Shown one piece after another: positions 39,805 through 48,656 of a stretch of 64,000 nucleotides of DNA. The notes beneath the pieces were generated by a model that did not search any database, was not told the origin of the DNA, and saw nothing but the letters and a program-made list of their open reading frames with translations. This DNA is from Bacteroidota bacterium (GTDB lineage: Bacteria > Bacteroidota > Bacteroidia > NS11-12g > UBA9320). Positions within the stretch are counted from its first letter, which is position 1. Each line of letters begins with the position of its first letter. The position numbers were made by a program, and so were the translations under genes. Where the stretch lies: NCBI GenBank assembly GCA_013359235.1, contig JABWCE010000001.1:1-64000 (forward strand), written 5' to 3'.

Positions 39805-41598
39805 TTGGCAAAATCAATTTTATATTTTAAAATAATTGCAGTTTTAGTTTTCTCTGCATTTTTTTACTCTTGTAAAAAAACTCAAAAAACTTATGAAACA
39901 GTTTCTGTTGAAGAGTTAATCAAAGGGCTTGACAAGTTAAAACTATCAAAATTAATTTTATTCAAATCAAACGACAAGCAATATAAACCCCCTGGTGTAA
40001 AATACTTTGCACATTGCGATACACTTGATTTTTTTTACCGAATTAATGACGGGCAGCCTATTTGGCTAAGCTATTTAAAAGATTCTGCATTTAAAACCAA
40101 TTTAATTAAAATTCTTGGCTCTGCAGTTGAACACGGACTAAAAGATGAATTTTACAACAAAAAATTAATTGAAAAATATCTTTTAAAGTTTGATAGTTTA
40201 AATGAAATAAAAACTAACGAAGATTACAATTTTCTTTCAGACCTCGATTATACAATATCACTTTCAGTTTTAACTTTATTTAACGATTTGGCACTCGGTC
40301 ACATAAATCCTTATAAATTTTATAAACCATTCTATACCTTAGTTTCGCCAAAAACAACCAATTTCAACTTGTTTTCAGTATTAAATCACCCTACTTCATT
40401 TGCAGATACTATTGCAGTGAAAGCCCCATGTACTGTGCGTTACAGAACTTTGCAACTCATTTATAAATACTACCTCGATTATTTATCAAAAAACAAAATA
40501 AAGGATTATGATACATCACAAAAATCAAATTCAGAACACAACCTTGCAGTAATTGACCAAAGACTTGATTTGCTTTGGAATTCAATAAATAAAGTGAACA
40601 AAAAACCACTCGAAAATATTGCAGAATCAAGAGATAGGTTTGTTTCAAAAACCAGAATGATGTATGGATTGCCCGATGGAAAAATTGACTCACTTTTTGT
40701 TGCAAAGTTTGTAAAAAAATCTGACGAAATTATAGATGATATCTTGGCAAATCTTGAGCAAGAAAGATGGTTTTCAATACCCGATACAGGAAAATTTATT
40801 TTAATAAGAATGACACAATTTCTTGCCGAAATACATACTGATAGTATTAGACAAATGAAAGTGTGTATAGGAAAAAACAAACCCGATGATTATGATGAAA
40901 GATATAAACAATACATTAAAACGAAAAATTATCTGCAAAAGCCAATAAATACCGAAACTCCAATAATTCAAGGCGAATTGAGTGAAATAATAATAAATCC
41001 GACATGGACAGTACCCAACAGTATTATTGGAAAAGAAATGTTTTCAAAAATTGTTAAAAATCCTGATTATCTCACACAAAAAGGCTATGAAGTGCTTCTT
41101 AACGGAAAAGTAATCTCGCCACGAAGTGTAAATTGGCATAAATTCAGCCCTTACAATGTGCCGGTAAAAATCAGACAAAAAGCAGGCAATGCAAATTCGC
41201 TTGGAATTCTTAAATTCAATTTTCCGAACAATTTTAATATTTATATGCACGATACACCCGAAAAAAATAAGTTTAATCAGGCTAACAGGGCTGTAAGCCA
41301 TGGATGTATAAGGCTTCACAAACCAACAACTATGGCTGAACTAATGCTTAATTTGCAAGAAGACACTACGCTTACAGACAAGGTAAGACTAAAACTTGGG
41401 CTACAACCATACGACTCGTCATTAAGAATTGAAGATTCATTGCTAAAACCTATAAAAAACACTGAATATATTCGGCTTAAAACAAAAATTAAGGTTTACC
41501 TTTATTACAGAACTATAAACGTAGAGAGAAATGGCAAAATTACTTTCAACTACGATATTTACAGGCGAAATAAAGCAATTGCCAAAAAACTTAAATAA
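39805..41598 (+). CDS. L,D-transpeptidase of the YcbB/LdtD type, probable lipoprotein
   Basis: A 597-residue envelope enzyme. The N-terminus has a hydrophobic stretch ending in FFYSC, a plausible lipobox. A helical scaffold domain (~30-330) precedes the catalytic YkuD domain, with IINPTWTVPNSI, YMHDTPEKN and the nucleophile motif SHGCIRL (H499, C501). The scaffold-plus-catalytic layout matches E. coli LdtD, which makes 3-3 cross-links in peptidoglycan. No in-frame ATG occurs near the front; the frame opens with TTG at 39805. A promoter-like TTTT-N19-TAAATTTG (39768-39798) ends 6 bp upstream, so the start needs testing. Confidence 0.9.
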   Translation: MAKSILYFKIIAVLVFSAFFYSCKKTQKTYETVSVEELIKGLDKLKLSKLILFKSNDKQYKPPGVKYFAHCDTLDFFYRINDGQPIWLSYLKDSAFKTNLIKILGSAVEHGLKDEFYNKKLIEKYLLKFDSLNEIKTNEDYNFLSDLDYTISLSVLTLFNDLALGHINPYKFYKPFYTLVSPKTTNFNLFSVLNHPTSFADTIAVKAPCTVRYRTLQLIYKYYLDYLSKNKIKDYDTSQKSNSEHNLAVIDQRLDLLWNSINKVNKKPLENIAESRDRFVSKTRMMYGLPDGKIDSLFVAKFVKKSDEIIDDILANLEQERWFSIPDTGKFILIRMTQFLAEIHTDSIRQMKVCIGKNKPDDYDERYKQYIKTKNYLQKPINTETPIIQGELSEIIINPTWTVPNSIIGKEMFSKIVKNPDYLTQKGYEVLLNGKVISPRSVNWHKFSPYNVPVKIRQKAGNANSLGILKFNFPNNFNIYMHDTPEKNKFNQANRAVSHGCIRLHKPTTMAELMLNLQEDTTLTDKVRLKLGLQPYDSSLRIEDSLLKPIKNTEYIRLKTKIKVYLYYRTINVERNGKITFNYDIYRRNKAIAKKLK

Positions 41599-41655
41599 AC
41601 TTATACCATTCAAATTGTAAGTTTTATATTATTTTTTTTGAAATCATTATAATGA

Positions 41656-41686
41656 TTTATAATTAATAATTTTTCAGATATATTTG
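41656..41686 (+). promoter_or_regulatory. Candidate promoter for the SPFH protein gene
   Basis: TTTA at 41656-41659, a 19-nt spacer and TATATTTG at 41679-41686 fit the Bacteroidota consensus with one change in the -33 box. The upstream TTG start (41684) would lie inside the -7 box, so the ATG at 41696 is preferred; the mRNA leader would then be only a few bases. Confidence 0.55.
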
Positions 41687-41695
41687 AACGCAATT

Positions 41696-42658
41696 ATGAT
41701 TTATATTTATTATATACCAGCGATTATTATATTTCTATTTTTTTGCTTTGTCACAGTAAAACAAGGTACAATAGGAGTAATTACAATTTTTGGCAAATAC
41801 CGCCGTATCCTTCACCCTGGCTTAAATTTCAAAATACCATTAATTGAGGTTGTTTTTAAAAAAATAAGCATACAAAACCGCTCAACCGAATTAGGTTTTC
41901 AAGCAGTAACTTTAGATCAGGCTAATGTAAACTTTACAGCTCTTGTGCTATATTCAGTATTGAACCACGAAGAAGAAACAATTAAAAATGTTGCTTTTAA
42001 GTTTATTGACGAAAAAAGTTTTATGCAATCGCTAATTCGTACAATCGAAGGCAATGTACGTTCATTTGTAGCTACAAAAAAACAAAGTGAAATTTTAACT
42101 TTACGTAATGAAATAGTACTTTTTGTAAAAGAAAACCTCGATACAATATTAGAAACATGGGGTTATCATTTAATAGACTTACAGATGAATGACATAACAT
42201 TTGATGACGAAGTGATGCGAAGTATGGCAAAAGTTGTAGCTTCAAACAATCTTAAAGCCGCAGCCGAAAACGAAGGACAGGCACTTTTAATTACAAAAAC
42301 AAAAGCAGCCGAAGCCGATGGTAATGCTGTTCGCATTGCAGCCGAAGCCGAGAGGCAAGCTGCAATTCTCAGAGGTCAGGCAGTAGCTTCGTTTCGCGAA
42401 GAGGTAGCAAAAGGTATGAGCCTTGCTGCAAGAGAAATGCAACAATCAGACCTTGATAATTCGGTTATTTTATTTACAATGTGGACAGAAACCCTCAAAC
42501 ATATAGCCGAAAATGGCAAGGGAAATGTAATTTTCTTAGATGGGTCAACCGATGGGATGGAAAAAACAGTGAAACAAATGATGGCAATGCAAAAAATGCA
42601 ATCAGAGGCCCAAGCCCAATCTCAATCACATCAACACCACGAAAAACACAAGAAATAA
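41696..42658 (+). CDS. SPFH / Band 7 (stomatin-prohibitin-like) membrane protein
   Basis: A 320-residue protein with one N-terminal membrane helix (residues ~3-22) followed by an SPFH domain (TVKQGTIGVITIFGKYRRILHPGLNFKIP, ~24-52) and a long alanine- and glutamate-rich coiled-coil region (~175-250: AAENEGQALLITKTKAAEAD). Members form large ring-like oligomers in membranes and often accompany proteases or organise membrane domains. Family matches point to the HflC/stomatin side, but no NfeD-like or FtsH gene is adjacent. The tail is rich in Gln and His. The start ATG was chosen from promoter position. It abuts the convergent small membrane protein gene with no spacing. Confidence 0.88.
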   Translation: MIYIYYIPAIIIFLFFCFVTVKQGTIGVITIFGKYRRILHPGLNFKIPLIEVVFKKISIQNRSTELGFQAVTLDQANVNFTALVLYSVLNHEEETIKNVAFKFIDEKSFMQSLIRTIEGNVRSFVATKKQSEILTLRNEIVLFVKENLDTILETWGYHLIDLQMNDITFDDEVMRSMAKVVASNNLKAAAENEGQALLITKTKAAEADGNAVRIAAEAERQAAILRGQAVASFREEVAKGMSLAAREMQQSDLDNSVILFTMWTETLKHIAENGKGNVIFLDGSTDGMEKTVKQMMAMQKMQSEAQAQSQSHQHHEKHKK

Positions 42659-42964
42659 TCATTCTATTTTCATTTTCTTTAAAAAAACATGAATTGCAGG
42701 AGCCAACAAAATGCCGGCACCTGTAAGAAATGCCACACCACTGTATAATGCATAAAATGATGAAAATAATTTAGCCGACACAGAAATCATTTTGTCCACA
42801 GGTCCCATACCTGTTAAAATCATTGATGCATTGAGAAAAGCATCAGTATAACTCAACCCACCAAAATAATGATATCCCAATACTCCTATTGCAAGCGAAA
42901 AAAGCATTATTATTGATGAATAAAAGAAATGTTTGAATTGCAGTGATGTTGCATAATGTTTCAT
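42659..42964 (-). CDS. Small two-helix membrane protein with a K+-channel-like pore segment
   Basis: A 101-residue protein with two membrane helices (~14-33 and ~64-90). Between them lies a segment shaped like a P-loop: YTDAFLNASMILTGMGPVD (residues 39-57), where TGMGP sits where potassium channels carry TVGYG. The helix, re-entrant loop, helix order and size fit a KcsA-like two-helix channel, but the filter lacks the second conserved glycine-tyrosine pair, so potassium selectivity is doubtful. No ligand-binding domain is attached. It could equally be an unrelated small membrane protein. It is convergent with the SPFH gene and diverges from paaD. Confidence 0.55.
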   Translation of the reverse strand: MKHYATSLQFKHFFYSSIIMLFSLAIGVLGYHYFGGLSYTDAFLNASMILTGMGPVDKMISVSAKLFSSFYALYSGVAFLTGAGILLAPAIHVFLKKMKIE

Positions 42965-43036
42965 AGTATTTTAAATAAATTTGCAAATTATAAATACATT
43001 AAAATTATTTGATAAAAATTTATTCACTTACAAAAA

Positions 43037-43525
43037 ATGTCAGTTGACAATAACTCAAAAGATAACATTTTAAAAATACTTTCTGAAGTGCCCGACCCTG
43101 AGATTCCTGTAATTAGCCTACAAGAACTTGGAATTATCAGAGATGTAAAAATTACTGACAATTTAATAGAAATAATAATTACACACACATATAGCGGCTG
43201 TCCTGCAAATAGTATAATAGAACTCGAAATAAGAACCGCATTGCTCAAAAACGGTATTGAAAATTTTATCATCACATTACAATTATCACCACCTTGGTCA
43301 ACTGATAATATAAGCCCCATAGGTTTAAGAAAACTTAAAGAATACGGAATAGCCCCACCAATAAAATATGTGAATGATATAAATGAAGAAATTTACATAA
43401 TAAACTGCCCGCAGTGCGATTCACAAAATGTAATGCCGGTAAGCAATTTTGGTTCTACTGCATGTAAAGCTCTATACAAATGCAATGATTGTAAAGAACC
43501 TTTTGACTACTTTAAATGTATTTAA
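43037..43525 (+). CDS. paaD: Phenylacetyl-CoA epoxidase subunit PaaD
   Basis: A 162-residue protein matching PaaD (also called PaaJ in some species), an accessory part of the multicomponent epoxidase that converts phenylacetyl-CoA to its ring epoxide. Residues ~10-115 are an MIP18/DUF59-like domain (LSEVPDPEIPVISLQELGIIRDV, then THTYSGCPANSII). The C-terminal ~45 residues hold a zinc-finger-like set CPQCDS...CNDCKEPF. It is the first gene of a short run with paaH and paaJ. The catalytic and electron-transfer subunits (PaaA, B, C, E) are not in this window. Confidence 0.9.
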   Translation: MSVDNNSKDNILKILSEVPDPEIPVISLQELGIIRDVKITDNLIEIIITHTYSGCPANSIIELEIRTALLKNGIENFIITLQLSPPWSTDNISPIGLRKLKEYGIAPPIKYVNDINEEIYIINCPQCDSQNVMPVSNFGSTACKALYKCNDCKEPFDYFKCI

Positions 43526-43546
43526 ATCATAAAAAAAAATTGTGAA

Positions 43547-44707
43547 ATGAAAATAGGTATAGTTGGTTCGGGAGCCATGGGAAGCGGCATAGCACAAACA
43601 GCAGCAATTAATGGTTTTGAAACATTAATTTTTGATAAAAACACAGAAGCACTGCAAAAAGCTGCTGAAACAATTTTAAATTCGATATCAAAATTACAAT
43701 CAAAACAAAAACTCAATTTTTTGCAAGCCGAAAATGCCCGCAAAAACATTTTGCCAATAAATAATCTACATGAATTTGAAAAATGTGACCTTATAATTGA
43801 AGCAGTAATAGAAAATTTAAGTGTTAAAAAAAACGTTTTTGAAGAGCTTGAAACAATTGTAAATAGTGAATGTATTATTGCTACAAATACATCGTCTTTT
43901 ACAGTAACATCAATAGCTTCGGCATGTAAAAATGCACAAAGGGTAATTGGAATTCACTTTTTTAACCCTGCCTATATAATGCCATTGGTTGAAATAATTC
44001 CGGCACTTCAAACCAACCAAAAAACTTTACAAAAAGCTTCAAATTTCATTAAACAACTTAACAAAACACAAGTATTAGCCAAAGACACTCCCGGTTTTAT
44101 TGTAAACCGCATTGCCCGCCCTTTTTACTGTGAATCTTTTAAAATTTACGAAGAAGGTATTGCTGATTTTGCTGAAATTGATTTTGCATTAAAAACTAAA
44201 GGTAATTTTAAAATGGGACCTTTTGAATTATCAGATTTTATTGGTCACGATGTAAATTACAATGTAACAGAATCTATTTGGACTTCAACATATTTTGACA
44301 GCCGTTACAAACCATCATTTTGCCAAAAACAATTATTAAATGCCGGGTACCTTGGTAAAAAAACAAACAAAGGATTTTATGATTATCAAGAAGGTGTTAT
44401 TAAAAACAAAAATACAATAGTTGACGAAAATTTAGCTACATTAATTTTTGAGAGAGTACTTGCAATGCTAATAAACGAAGCCGCCGAAGCGCTTTCAACA
44501 AAAAATGCCAGTATTAACGATATTGAAATAGCAATAGTAAAAGGTTTGAATTACCCCAGGGGTTTGTTCAATTGGGCAAATGATTTTGGAATTGAAAAAA
44601 CTGTTAATATTTTAGATTTATTCTATGAAAAATACAAAGATTCAAGGTATCGTTGCAGCTATATTTTAAGAGAAATGAATATAAAAAAAACATTGTTTGA
44701 ATTTTAA
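43547..44707 (+). CDS. paaH: 3-hydroxyacyl-CoA dehydrogenase (PaaH-like)
   Basis: A 386-residue NAD-dependent dehydrogenase. The Rossmann motif is GIVGSGAMGSGIAQTA (glycines at residues 7, 9 and 12), followed by the NAD-domain segment TNTSSFTVTSIA and the catalytic region GIHFFNPAYIMPLVEI. Two C-terminal 3HCDH domains follow (DTPGFIVNRIARPFY and EAAEALSTKNA). In phenylacetate degradation PaaH oxidises 3-hydroxyadipyl-CoA to 3-oxoadipyl-CoA. The paa neighbours support this role over general fatty-acid oxidation. It starts 21 bp after paaD and ends 8 bp before the thiolase. Confidence 0.9.
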   Translation: MKIGIVGSGAMGSGIAQTAAINGFETLIFDKNTEALQKAAETILNSISKLQSKQKLNFLQAENARKNILPINNLHEFEKCDLIIEAVIENLSVKKNVFEELETIVNSECIIATNTSSFTVTSIASACKNAQRVIGIHFFNPAYIMPLVEIIPALQTNQKTLQKASNFIKQLNKTQVLAKDTPGFIVNRIARPFYCESFKIYEEGIADFAEIDFALKTKGNFKMGPFELSDFIGHDVNYNVTESIWTSTYFDSRYKPSFCQKQLLNAGYLGKKTNKGFYDYQEGVIKNKNTIVDENLATLIFERVLAMLINEAAEALSTKNASINDIEIAIVKGLNYPRGLFNWANDFGIEKTVNILDLFYEKYKDSRYRCSYILREMNIKKTLFEF

Positions 44708-44715
44708 CAAAAAAT

Positions 44716-45918
44716 ATGAAACAAGCATATATAATTGATGGTACACGAACACCAATTGGAAATTTTGGAGGTGTTTTATCAAATTTCAGAACCGATGATA
44801 TTGCAGCATTTGTAATTAGAGAATTGGTAAAAAAAATTCCTGATTTTGATAAAACAAAAATCAACGAAGTGATAATGGGTTGCGCAAACCAAGCGGGAGA
44901 AGATAATAGAAATGTTGCCCGTATGGCTTTATTGTTGGCTGGTTTGCCCGTAACTGTAACCGGAGAAACAGTAAACAGATTGTGTGCAAGCGGTATGGGT
45001 GCTGTTGTAAATGCCAAAAGAGTTATAAACACAGGCGATGCCGATATTATGATTGCAGGTGGTGTAGAGGGAATGACAAGATCACCTTATGTAATATCAA
45101 AATCTGCAAAAGCATTTGGAACTGACTCAAAATTGTACGACAGTAGTTTTGGTTGGCGTTTTATTAACCCCGAAATGAAAAAGCTATATGGAACTGAAGG
45201 GATGGGCGAAACAGCCGAAAACCTTGCAGAATTTTATAAAATTAGCCGACATGACCAAGATTTGTTTGCAGAATGGAGCCAGAAAAAAGCTACTGTTGCA
45301 AAAAATTCAGGAAGATTATCAATGGAAATCTCTCCATTAAAGTATTATAATAAAAACATTGAAACCTTTATAGAACATGACGAATTTATAAAACCATCAA
45401 CTACACTCGAAATTCTAAGCACACTAAAGCCTGCATTTAGAAACGAAGGCAGCGTAACAGCAGGCAATTCGAGTGGATTGAACGATGGTGCAGCAGCAAT
45501 TCTTATTGCTTCAGAAAAGGGAATTAATGAAAATAATTTAAAACCTTTGGCGAGAATTGTTTCATCAGGTACATCAGGCGTAGAGCCACGTATTATGGGA
45601 ATAGGTCCAGTTGAAGCAAGCAAAATAGCATTAAAAAGAGCAGGCATTTCACTCAATGATATTGATGTAATTGAACTAAATGAGGCTTTTGCAGTCCAAG
45701 CACTATCTTGCACACGCCAATTAAAAATAGATGACAATGACAGTAGATTAAACCCAAATGGTGGTGCAATTGCCTTAGGACACCCACTTGGTATGAGTGG
45801 AGCAAGAATAGTATATTCTGCAGCTTTACAACTTAAATTAACCCGAAAAAAATACGCACTTTGTACTCTTTGTGTAGGAGTAGGTCAAGGCTATGCACTT
45901 GTTTTAGAAAGTTGTTAA
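44716..45918 (+). CDS. paaJ: Acyl-CoA thiolase (3-oxoadipyl-CoA thiolase, PaaJ-like)
   Basis: A 400-residue thiolase. The acyl-enzyme cysteine is C90 in NRLCASGMG. The C-terminal catalytic motifs are GGAIALGHPLGMSGAR and CTLCVGVGQG. The stretch GCANQAGEDNRNVARMALLLAGLP is characteristic of the PaaJ/PcaF group, which splits 3-oxoadipyl-CoA into succinyl-CoA and acetyl-CoA; in the phenylacetate route PaaJ also acts on the 3-oxo-5,6-dehydrosuberyl-CoA intermediate. It is the third gene of the paaD-paaH-paaJ run. A plain acetyl-CoA acetyltransferase role is less likely. Confidence 0.92.
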   Translation: MKQAYIIDGTRTPIGNFGGVLSNFRTDDIAAFVIRELVKKIPDFDKTKINEVIMGCANQAGEDNRNVARMALLLAGLPVTVTGETVNRLCASGMGAVVNAKRVINTGDADIMIAGGVEGMTRSPYVISKSAKAFGTDSKLYDSSFGWRFINPEMKKLYGTEGMGETAENLAEFYKISRHDQDLFAEWSQKKATVAKNSGRLSMEISPLKYYNKNIETFIEHDEFIKPSTTLEILSTLKPAFRNEGSVTAGNSSGLNDGAAAILIASEKGINENNLKPLARIVSSGTSGVEPRIMGIGPVEASKIALKRAGISLNDIDVIELNEAFAVQALSCTRQLKIDDNDSRLNPNGGAIALGHPLGMSGARIVYSAALQLKLTRKKYALCTLCVGVGQGYALVLESC

Positions 45919-45981
45919 ACTCAAAAATTGGATTTATTTTAAAAAAAGTTATACACAATTTTTAATTTTTTATTAAAATAA

Positions 45982-46014
45982 TTTGTTATTCTGATTTTTT
46001 TCTTTATACATTTG
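45982..46014 (+). promoter_or_regulatory. Candidate promoter upstream of the small membrane protein and paaZ
   Basis: TTTG at 45982-45985 and TACATTTG at 46007-46014 are 21 nt apart. The -7 element ends 21 bp before the ATG at 46036. The spacer is slightly longer than the usual 19 nt. Confidence 0.5.
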
Positions 46015-46035
46015 ATTTAATAAAATTTTAAAAAT

Positions 46036-46461
46036 ATGAACACAAAAACATTACTCGCCGCCCTTGTTGGCGCAATCACATTCTTTTTATTTGGTTGGTT
46101 GGTTTATGGAATTTTACTAAAATCATTTATGGAAGAAAATTTTAACCATTGTTTGAACAGAAAACCCGAAGAAATGATTATGTGGGCAATGGTTGTAAGC
46201 AATCTGTTTTTTGGTTATTTATTTTCACTAATTTTCTCATGGGCAAAAATCAATGATTTTATGTCAGGCTTAACTAAAGGTGCATTCTTGGGGTTAATTT
46301 TTAGTGCATTTATTGATTTCCAATTTTATGCTATGACTACTTGGTTTAACAACATTACATCAATGATTATTGATATTGTTGTATGGGTGTTAATGTGTGC
46401 AATTGGTGGTGGTGTAATAGCTTATATGCTCGGAAGAGGAAACAGTAGCGAATCAGCATAA
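46036..46461 (+). CDS. Conserved four-helix membrane protein of unknown function
   Basis: A 141-residue inner-membrane protein with four hydrophobic segments (roughly residues 6-26, 48-68, 77-97 and 112-134). The first loop holds a charged, aromatic region with a single Cys (EENFNHCLNRKPEEMIMW). I do not recognise a named family with certainty. It sits between paaJ and paaZ on the same strand but has its own promoter-like element and is followed by a strong hairpin terminator, so it is probably transcribed alone and need not belong to the phenylacetate pathway. Confidence 0.7.
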   Translation: MNTKTLLAALVGAITFFLFGWLVYGILLKSFMEENFNHCLNRKPEEMIMWAMVVSNLFFGYLFSLIFSWAKINDFMSGLTKGAFLGLIFSAFIDFQFYAMTTWFNNITSMIIDIVVWVLMCAIGGGVIAYMLGRGNSSESA

Positions 46462-46490
46462 ACTAAAAAAAACATCTTTTAATAAAAATT

Positions 46491-46521
46491 AAAGCCGGTG
46501 ATTTTGCCGGCTTTATTTTTT
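46491..46521 (+). terminator. Intrinsic transcription terminator
   Basis: A perfect 8-bp stem AAAGCCGG / CCGGCTTT (46491-46498 and 46507-46514) with an 8-nt loop is followed by ATTTTTT. It lies 29 bp after the membrane protein gene and 47 bp before paaZ, so paaZ should have its own promoter or be reached by read-through. Confidence 0.85.
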
Positions 46522-46567
46522 ATAAACTTTTAGCAATTAAAAATGTTTTAAAAATATTTACATATAA

Positions 46568-48619
46568 ATGATAATTCAAAATTATGCCCTTGATGAATGG
46601 GTTATAGGAAAAACAGTTGGTCAAGATTTAATAGATGCAAGCACTGGCGAAATATTTGCAAATACAAGCAGTGATGGTTTAGATTTTGGCGAAATGATGA
46701 AGTATGCCCGAAATACAGGTTCGCCTGCATTAAGAAAACTTACTTTTTACGAAAGAGGTAATATGCTTAAAGCATTAGCTTTTCATTTGCAATCAAAAAA
46801 AGAAAAATTTTACGAAATAAGTTACAAAACAGGTGCAACACGAATTGACAGTTGGATAGATATAGAAGGAGGAATAGGTAATTTGTTCAGCTACGCAAGC
46901 CTTAGAAGAAAATTTTCTGATAAACCATTTCATGTTGAAGGCGAAGCATTAACTCTTAGCAAAAATGGAACTTTTTCAGGTCATCATTTACTTGTGCCCA
47001 AAGAAGGATTGGCACTTCATATAAACGCTTTTAATTTTCCGGTATGGGGAATGTTAGAAAAAATAGCCGTAAACTTACTCGCAGGTGTGCCGGCTATTGT
47101 AAAACCTGCAACTGTAACTAGTTTTCTAACATTTGTAGTATTCAAAGAGATAATTGATTCTAAAATACTGCCAGCAGGATCTTTGCAATTAATTTGCGGA
47201 TCGGCAAACGGAATACTCGAACACTTGACTTTTCAGGATGTTGTAACTTTTACTGGAAGTGCAGAAACAGGGAAAAAACTTAAATCACATCCAAAAATAA
47301 TTGAAGAATCAATCCCATTTAACCTTGAAGCAGACTCATTAAATTGTATGGTGTTGGGCGAAGATGCACATCCGAAAACTGAAGAATTTTCAATTTTTAT
47401 TAATGAAGTAAAACGTGAAATAATTGTAAAAGCTGGGCAAAAATGTACAGCTGTAAGACGTATAATTGTTCCCGAAAAATTTGTAGAAGACGTAAGTAAA
47501 TCGCTTTCTACAGCATTGTCAAAAGTAAAAATTGGCGACCCCAGAACAGAAGGTGTAAAAATGGGTCCCCTCGCCTCTACTACACAAAGAAATGAAGTAT
47601 TTAAAAATCTTGAAATACTACTCAAAGAATCAGAAATAATATTTGACAAACAAAATTGCGATTTTGATGATAATATTGATATTGACAAAGGTTCGTTTGT
47701 ATCACCGGTTATTCTTCTTAATAAAAATCCATTTAAAAATAAAAAAACACACGAAATAGAAGTTTTTGGACCTGTAAGTACAATTATACCCTACAAAAAT
47801 CTTAATGAAGCAATAGAATTATCAAAAATGGGTAAAGGTTCATTGTGCAGCAGTATAACAACGGCAAATGATGCAATTGCAAAAGATTTTGTGTTGGCTA
47901 CTGCTTCGCATCATGGAAGAATTGTAATTTTTAATAAAAATTGCATAAAAGAAAGCACAGGGCATGGCTCTCCATTGCCTAACCTCGTTCATGGTGGACC
48001 TGGAAGAGCCGGTGGCGGTGAAGAAATGGGCGGCATACGAGGTGTAATGCATTATATGCAGCGTACAGCTATTCAAGGCTCTCCAACTACACTTACCGAA
48101 ATTACCGAGATTTTTCAACCAGGCAGCGAATATAAAACGCCCGAAATTCATCTTTTCAGGAAGCATTTTGAAGAACTTGTTGTAGGCGAATCTATTACAA
48201 CACACAAAAGAACTATAACCGAAAGCGATATTGTAAATTTTGCCAACGTAAGTTGGGACCATTTTTATGCACATACCGATGCTACTTCATTAGAAGGAAC
48301 AATGTTTACACAACGTGTAGCTCATGGATATTTTGTATTGAGTGCAGCAGCCGGTTTATTTGTTGACCCTGCAAAAGGTCCGGTTTTGCTCAATTACGGT
48401 TTGGACGAATGCCGTTTTACAAAACCAGTTTATCCAGGTAGTACAATTTATGTAAAGCTCACAGTAAAAGAAAAAGTTAACCAGCAGAAAAAAAATGACG
48501 AAGATATTGCAAAAGGAATAGTAAAATATTATGTTGAAGTATTTGACGAAACCAACGAACATGTAGCAATTGCTACAATTCTTACTATGGTAAAAAAAAT
48601 TAATCAAAATGAAATATGA
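46568..48619 (+). CDS. paaZ: Bifunctional PaaZ: oxepin-CoA hydrolase and aldehyde dehydrogenase
   Basis: A 683-residue fusion that opens the oxepin-CoA ring and oxidises the resulting aldehyde in phenylacetate breakdown. The N-terminal aldehyde dehydrogenase domain (~1-520) has the catalytic E254 (FNLEADSLN) and C293 (AGQKCTAVRR). The C-terminal MaoC-like hydratase domain (~540-675) contains the D-x4-H pair in DHFYAHTD and the helix RVAHGYFVLSAAAGLF. Both active sites look intact and the length equals E. coli PaaZ. paaD, paaH and paaJ lie just upstream, supporting the pathway. PaaZ can also supply the route to tropone-type products when its dehydrogenase half fails. Confidence 0.95.
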   Translation: MIIQNYALDEWVIGKTVGQDLIDASTGEIFANTSSDGLDFGEMMKYARNTGSPALRKLTFYERGNMLKALAFHLQSKKEKFYEISYKTGATRIDSWIDIEGGIGNLFSYASLRRKFSDKPFHVEGEALTLSKNGTFSGHHLLVPKEGLALHINAFNFPVWGMLEKIAVNLLAGVPAIVKPATVTSFLTFVVFKEIIDSKILPAGSLQLICGSANGILEHLTFQDVVTFTGSAETGKKLKSHPKIIEESIPFNLEADSLNCMVLGEDAHPKTEEFSIFINEVKREIIVKAGQKCTAVRRIIVPEKFVEDVSKSLSTALSKVKIGDPRTEGVKMGPLASTTQRNEVFKNLEILLKESEIIFDKQNCDFDDNIDIDKGSFVSPVILLNKNPFKNKKTHEIEVFGPVSTIIPYKNLNEAIELSKMGKGSLCSSITTANDAIAKDFVLATASHHGRIVIFNKNCIKESTGHGSPLPNLVHGGPGRAGGGEEMGGIRGVMHYMQRTAIQGSPTTLTEITEIFQPGSEYKTPEIHLFRKHFEELVVGESITTHKRTITESDIVNFANVSWDHFYAHTDATSLEGTMFTQRVAHGYFVLSAAAGLFVDPAKGPVLLNYGLDECRFTKPVYPGSTIYVKLTVKEKVNQQKKNDEDIAKGIVKYYVEVFDETNEHVAIATILTMVKKINQNEI

Positions 48620-48656
48620 AAACCATAATTTCGTTTTGCTTTTATCATAATAAAAA

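Noticed and set aside
47233-48274. Antisense frames of 144-151 residues inside paaZ
   Set aside because: They lie opposite a well-conserved enzyme gene, and their products have no recognisable features.
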